From NCBI GenBank assembly GCA_016198165.1, contig JACQJF010000052.1, forward strand, positions 1 to 41,011: DNA of 41,011 bases, given 5' to 3'. Both the position numbers and the translations under genes were made by a program. The notes beneath the pieces were generated by a model, which was given only the letters and a program-made list of their open reading frames with translations, was not told where the DNA came from and ran no database searches. This document shows, piece by piece, positions 37,873 to 41,011 of the stretch. The stretch's first letter is position 1, and each line of letters starts with the position of its first letter. The stretch is from Candidatus Iainarchaeum sp. GTDB taxonomy: Archaea > Iainarchaeota > Iainarchaeia > Iainarchaeales > GW2011-AR10.

Positions 37873-38208
37873 TCAGATGATGAAAATGAGTATGAGGCCG
37901 AGGAAAAGTATGACTGCAATGTCGCGGTTGTAGTAGGCAATGACGGCTGCCACGAGGGGCGCGAGGAGAATCGGGTTTGTTTCTGATGGCGGGATTTTCA
38001 GGACTATCACCGTGAAAACCACGCCTATGAAAATGAGTATGAACAGGAATGCGACAAAACCGGCTATTTTGTCTGTGAGGTAATCGTTTATTTTCTGGAA
38101 CACGGAATCCATTTGTGAGGAGATGAAGTTGTTTGGGCTGCTTGGGGCCGGAGTGCTTGCATGGGCTTCCGAATGGGCGGGCGGTGCATGGCTATGGTCG
38201 TCAGTCAT
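37873..38208 (-). CDS. small membrane protein with histidine-rich N-terminus
   Basis: 111 residues. The start is rich in His, Ala, Ser and Pro (DDHSHAPPAHSEAHAS), then an amphipathic stretch (DSVFQKINDYLTDKI) and three hydrophobic segments (FVAFLFILIFIGVVFTVIVL, ILLAPLVAAVIAYY, IAVILFLGLILIFII). GGAG lies seven bases before the ATG. No family is recognised; metal binding by the His-rich part is speculation. It is divergent from the membrane protein gene at 38326. Confidence 0.65.
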   Translation of the reverse strand: MTDDHSHAPPAHSEAHASTPAPSSPNNFISSQMDSVFQKINDYLTDKIAGFVAFLFILIFIGVVFTVIVLKIPPSETNPILLAPLVAAVIAYYNRDIAVILFLGLILIFII

Positions 38209-38325
38209 ACATGATTTTCTCCTGATTTAAGCTTTTTAAACATATTACCAGGTATTCACAGGAAGATATTAATATTTAGTCATTTAATTATCTTCAAGGA
38301 GTTTGTCTTTGCCAGGGTTTTTTTT
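38209..38325. promoter_or_regulatory. divergent promoter region with 7-bp inverted repeat
   Basis: AT-rich gap. For the minus strand, ATGTTTAAAAAGC (about 38227-38240) is a TATA-like box with GGAG near the start. For the plus strand CAGGG plus eight T precede the ATG at 38326. GAAGATA and TATCTTC (about 38262-38296) form an inverted pair around the AT-rich core. Low confidence. Confidence 0.35.
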
Positions 38326-39183
38326 ATGGCTGATTTTTCCGGTTTTTCCGATTATTTTTCAAATACCCTGGTTAAGGGCGTGCTTGCAGGCGAGCCTACC
38401 TCGATAGTCATAGTGGGTGTCCTGGTCCTGATTCTCTTGGCGGTTTTTTTCAAGCTAAGCCAGCTCGTGTACGCCCTGGTGAAGCGTTTTTTCCTTTTCC
38501 TTGTCGTATTGCTTTCCCTTTACTTTTTTGCAGTTAATTTCCAGGACAAGATTTTTTCAGAGTCCCCTGACATGTTTATCCTTGCTGTCGGCATACTCGG
38601 GCTTCTCATAGGGCTTGTGGCTTTCGTGATTTCGGTTTTTTCTTTCCACTCAAGCTATTCATCCTTTAAGGCAAGGTCAGGTGAGGACAGCGATACTGAA
38701 ATAACCTTGCCAAAGAAAAAAAGCGTTGTTGTAGAGCCGTCCGCGCCGGTTGTCAAGCCGACACAGATACAGCAGCCTGATTTTTTTTCGCAGCAGTTTT
38801 TGAGCCGCCAGGCTTTTTCCGAGAGCATGGCAAGCGACCGCAGCCTTTTGGCAGTCCTGAGTTATGCGATTATCGCCCAGTTTGGGGTGTTTTCAGGGGT
38901 AACCGTTTCAGCTCCGAGCTTTGAAGTAGGGCTGGCGTTTTTCATCGCTTTTTTCATCGGGGCGTTCATTTTCATAAAAACCTCTTACCACAGTTATGCC
39001 CGGGGAATCACGCACCTTGTTCTTGCCTCTGTTTTCGGTTTTGGCCTGTCTATAGTCCTTGGCCATTACTGGGGCACAATCCCCTTTGAAGTCCTTTTAT
39101 CCACAGGTTACTTCACTTCGCATGCCCTTGTCGCCTTTGTCACGGGAATAGCGGTTTCCCTCCTCATGGGTTCAAAGCATTAA
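38326..39183 (+). CDS. polytopic membrane protein, unknown function
   Basis: 285 residues. Three N-terminal helices (SIVIVGVLVLILLAVFF, FFLFLVVLLSLYFFAV, MFILAVGILGLLIGLVAFV) are followed by a polar linker of about 60 residues (SGEDSDTEITLPKKK to QQFLSRQAF), then four C-terminal helices (LLAVLSYAIIAQFGVF, VGLAFFIAFFIGAFIFI, LVLASVFGFGLSIVLG, LVAFVTGIAVSLLMG). Not recognised. The charged linker could be a cytosolic interaction loop. It is the last gene with the usual look of this genome before the accessory right end. Confidence 0.7.
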   Translation: MADFSGFSDYFSNTLVKGVLAGEPTSIVIVGVLVLILLAVFFKLSQLVYALVKRFFLFLVVLLSLYFFAVNFQDKIFSESPDMFILAVGILGLLIGLVAFVISVFSFHSSYSSFKARSGEDSDTEITLPKKKSVVVEPSAPVVKPTQIQQPDFFSQQFLSRQAFSESMASDRSLLAVLSYAIIAQFGVFSGVTVSAPSFEVGLAFFIAFFIGAFIFIKTSYHSYARGITHLVLASVFGFGLSIVLGHYWGTIPFEVLLSTGYFTSHALVAFVTGIAVSLLMGSKH

Positions 39184-39360
39184 ACTGGCGTTTCCATTTT
39201 TTCACCCTGTTTGTTATGGGGGCAATATACTTACAAGTTGGAAATTCTTACTGCAAAAATCTACATTAAACTCCTTTTGGACAATAAACCCGCAAAGCCC
39301 TGCTAGCGAAATGATTTTCTACTCGGAAAGCATAGAATTTACACCGATAAGGTAAGTTTT

Positions 39361-40086
39361 ATGCCTTGGCCATTTAGAAGAAAAAAACAAACGCCCAATT
39401 TCGTTTCCCGGACCAAAGGCACAACGGTGAGATTACGTCGGGCGCCTCGTAGTCCTTTTCAGGGCAGATTAAGAAAAAAACTGATTGCAAGTGCCGTGGG
39501 CGCGGCCATGGGTGCTTGGAGCGGAGCAGGCATTTCACGCGACATCATGTCCAAACAAATGGATACAGTCCGTGCAAAGGAAAACGCTGCATTAATGGGG
39601 GAGCTTGCTGCAGAAGACAAATATGTTTTGGCCCTTAAAGGCAGGAACAAGATGGAAATTGAAGAAGCACAAAAAGAGCTAGATCGGGCCAAGATGGCTT
39701 GGGAAAAAGAGTTGGCAAAAGTTTGGCAGACTGAAAGAATTGCTCGTAAAGCCCATGCTGATCGGCTGGGTAGAGTAACGACTGCGGGCGCTGTTTTTGG
39801 GGGCCTGCTTGGTTATTCAGCCGCCCAGTTTGTGCAAAGAAGAAAACAACGGAAATACCAGCGCAAGTTTCGGGGCATTGTGGTTTCGCCGCAGATGTAC
39901 GATTCAACGGAAATTGAGGATGCAATACGCTCCTTTCAACGGGCTCGGGGAATCAAAAGCCGATTGGAAGCAACACGGTATCTTCAAACCCTCATAAACG
40001 AATCACCCAATACTTATATTTCAAGAGCAAGGGAACAAAGAAAGTCGTTTTTCGTTGACAATGACGGAAACCTAATTTTTGATTGA
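39361..40086 (+). CDS. unrecognised basic protein: coiled coil between two glycine-rich helices
   Basis: 241 residues. A basic start (MPWPFRRKKQTPNF, many Arg) is followed by a small-residue helix (AVGAAMGAWSGAG), a charged coiled coil (about 70-125, EEAQKELDRAKMAWEKEL), a second Gly/Ala helix (TTAGAVFGGLLGYSAAQFV), and a basic soluble C-terminus (RSFQRARGIKSRLEATRYLQ). The two GxxxG-type helices could form a hairpin in the membrane with the coiled coil on one side. AAGGTAAG precedes the ATG. No homologue recognised; context suggests an accessory gene. Confidence 0.6.
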   Translation: MPWPFRRKKQTPNFVSRTKGTTVRLRRAPRSPFQGRLRKKLIASAVGAAMGAWSGAGISRDIMSKQMDTVRAKENAALMGELAAEDKYVLALKGRNKMEIEEAQKELDRAKMAWEKELAKVWQTERIARKAHADRLGRVTTAGAVFGGLLGYSAAQFVQRRKQRKYQRKFRGIVVSPQMYDSTEIEDAIRSFQRARGIKSRLEATRYLQTLINESPNTYISRAREQRKSFFVDNDGNLIFD

Positions 40087-40449
40087 TGGCTCAAAAAATA
40101 AAAACTGACTTCCCCAACTGAACCGTGAGAAAAAGCTCATGTGCTCGGCCCGGAAAACTCGTGTGGCAAGCCAGTTGCATTTTTTTGCCACTCTTTTTAG
40201 GTTCCGGTAAAACGTTAATCTTTCTCGATTCGCACTCCATTAGCTGTTTTAAGCGGTGGGAATCGAAAATTGATTCCATACAATCACTCCTTATTCCAGA
40301 ATTTATAAGGGGCGAGGAAAGGCTATTAACTTTTCACTGATTAGCCCCGGAGGGGTTCGAACTCTCGTCCCTAAGTGCCTGATTTGACATAAAAACCTTT
40401 TTAAATTTACACATAATACACATAATATATTGCAAAGAGGTGGTTTTTG
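40087..40449. other. gene-free region with terminator-like hairpin, tRNA fragment and tandem repeat
   Basis: No reading frame here is convincing. GTGGCAA (40163-40169) and TTGCCAC (40185-40191) followed by TCTTTTT could end the gene 39361-40086. A tRNA 3' fragment lies at 40342-40366 (minus). ACACATAAT is repeated in tandem at 40409-40426, just before the toxin-antitoxin genes, and could be an operator for the antitoxin. Confidence 0.5.
40342..40380 (-). pseudogene. truncated tRNA 3' end (T arm and acceptor strand)
   Basis: On the minus strand: GAGAG-TTCGAAC-CCCTC forms a T arm with a canonical loop and one A-C mismatch, followed by CGGGGCT and A as the 3' acceptor strand and discriminator. 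The matching 5' acceptor AGCCCCG and D arm are absent within 100 nt upstream, so it is not a whole tRNA. Such fragments remain at integration sites of elements that use tRNA 3' ends. Together with the adjacent VapBC pair it hints at an old insertion boundary. Confidence 0.6.
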
Positions 40450-40665
40450 ATGGTTAACATTACTTTATCTGTTTCATCGGAAATGAAAAAGGAAATGGGG
40501 CAATTTCCTGAAATTAACTGGAGTGAAATAGCAAGGGCGGCTATCAAGGAAAGACTTGAAATGCTTGTAAAATTCAAAAAATTCACAGAACAAAGCACTA
40601 TGACAGAACAAGAAGCAGTTACGCTTGGCAGGCAATTAAAACAAAGAGTAGTGGCAAGAAGGTAA
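40450..40665 (+). CDS. VapB-like antitoxin
   Basis: 71 residues from the ATG at 40450, with GAGGTGG seven bases upstream. The N-terminus MVNITLSVSSEMKKEMGQF then NWSEIARAAIKERLEML is the ribbon-helix-helix-type pattern of archaeal VapB proteins (beta strand, helix, WSE-I-R turn, helix). The C-terminal part (MTEQEAVTLGRQLKQRV) would wrap the toxin. The toxin gene begins four bases after the stop. It probably represses its own promoter, perhaps through the 9-bp tandem repeat upstream. Confidence 0.82.
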   Translation: MVNITLSVSSEMKKEMGQFPEINWSEIARAAIKERLEMLVKFKKFTEQSTMTEQEAVTLGRQLKQRVVARR

Positions 40666-40669
40666 ATTT

Positions 40670-41011
40670 GTGGAACTTGTTTTGGACTCAAACATCCTGT
40701 TTGCAGCACTCATAAAGGACGGCAAAACAACAGAACTCCTTTTAGACCCGAGGCTAAAACTTTATCTGCCAGAATTTGTTTTACAGGAATTCGCAAAATA
40801 TGAAAAAGAGCTTTTACAAAAAACCCACAGAACAAAAGAAGAGTTTTACGAAATATATGCAATTTTGCAAAAAATAATCAAAATAATACCCAGAGAGGAA
40901 TTCAGAAACAAAATCAAAGTAGCCGCAAAAATTTGCCCAGACAAAGGAGACATTGACTATTTTGCACTTGCATTCAAATTGAATAGTCCACTCTGGAGCA
41001 ATGACAAAAAA
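40670..41011 (+). CDS. PIN-domain toxin, VapC-like (cut by window end)
   Basis: 114 residues are visible, still open at the window end, from GTG 40670. The PIN acidic residues are in place: Asp6 (VLDSNILFAAL), Glu40 (LPEFVLQEFAKY), Asp94 and Asp96 (CPDKGDIDYFALAF) and the SNDKK segment near the end. VapC-type toxins are Mg-dependent ribonucleases, many of which cut tRNA or rRNA. Only about 10-25 residues should be missing. The spacing to VapB (four bases) is typical. Confidence 0.85.
   Translation, partial: MELVLDSNILFAALIKDGKTTELLLDPRLKLYLPEFVLQEFAKYEKELLQKTHRTKEEFYEIYAILQKIIKIIPREEFRNKIKVAAKICPDKGDIDYFALAFKLNSPLWSNDKK

Noticed and set aside
40091-40340. Short frames on both strands between the gene at 39361-40086 and the antitoxin
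   Set aside because: No ribosome site, no recognisable protein pattern, and a tRNA fragment and hairpin lie in the same stretch.

Overview
The window (about 41 kb) comes from an archaeon. The evidence is a pelota homologue, a clamp-loader small subunit of replication factor C, the archaeal repair protein NreA, a VAT/CDC48-type double AAA+ ATPase, an FlaK-like prepilin peptidase, Lrp/AsnC regulators, and many pilin-like proteins with class III signal peptides (charged residues, then GQ or AQ, an acidic residue at +5, then a hydrophobic helix). The genome is very compact: convergent genes end within a few bases of each other or overlap at 749-752, 3326-3329, 20543-20558, 23112-23119, 25876-25899 and 28269-28272. 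A bacterial-style threonyl-tRNA synthetase, long poly-T/poly-A tracts and many short unassigned membrane proteins would fit a DPANN-type lineage such as Diapherotrites, but the phylum is inference.

Layout. 8-752 (+): a small Rossmann-like protein and a membrane-anchored Holliday-junction-resolvase-related nuclease. 749-1792 (-): pelota. 1902-3326 (+): a glutamine-dependent asparagine synthetase. 8699 down to 3329 (-): one long probable operon of OB-fold membrane protein, TctA-like permease, JAMM protease, phosphoglycerate mutase and four overlapping pilin-like genes. 16132 down to 8884 (-): the pilus locus, with TadA-like ATPase, two TadB/C-like membrane proteins, six pilins (one of only 55 codons) and the prepilin peptidase. 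18353-16458 (-): thrS. 18609-21529: an unknown basic protein, nreA, and rfcS on the other strand. 21734-23112 (+): two polytopic membrane proteins. 24630-23119 (-): an ATP-cone protein resembling anaerobic ribonucleotide reductase but without the radical site. 24757-25899 (+): an Lrp regulator and two pilin-like genes. 27562-25876 (-): a second tight quartet of pilin-like genes. 27676-28272 (+): an M50 protease. 33371-28269 (-): CDC48 carrying two inteins. Then a Yip1 protein, an NFACT-R/regulator pair, topoisomerase I and small membrane proteins. The right edge (39.2-41.0 kb) looks accessory: an unknown coiled-coil membrane protein, a truncated tRNA 3' end, and a VapBC-type toxin-antitoxin pair cut by the window end.

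How the parts fit. About a third of the genes serve type IV pilus-like or secretion filaments: one ATPase, two platform proteins, one peptidase and about sixteen pilin-like substrates in three clusters. The strongest new signals are non-coding. (1) The perfect 16-bp palindrome TTCGTCAATTGACGAA occurs at 8737-8752 and 25251-25266, with a 14/16 copy at 27597-27612. Each sits 34-37 nt upstream of a start codon, next to a TATA-like box, and each heads a transcription unit containing pilin-like genes, which suggests a shared operator and a small filament regulon. (2) A two-hairpin element with a conserved 12-14-nt linker occurs four times (12260-12312, 16262-16312, 16383-16438, 21673-21728). Its stem sequences differ between copies while pairing is kept, as expected of a structured RNA or a hairpin repeat. 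One copy puts a Shine-Dalgarno sequence inside a stem, and another is part of a pilin reading frame.
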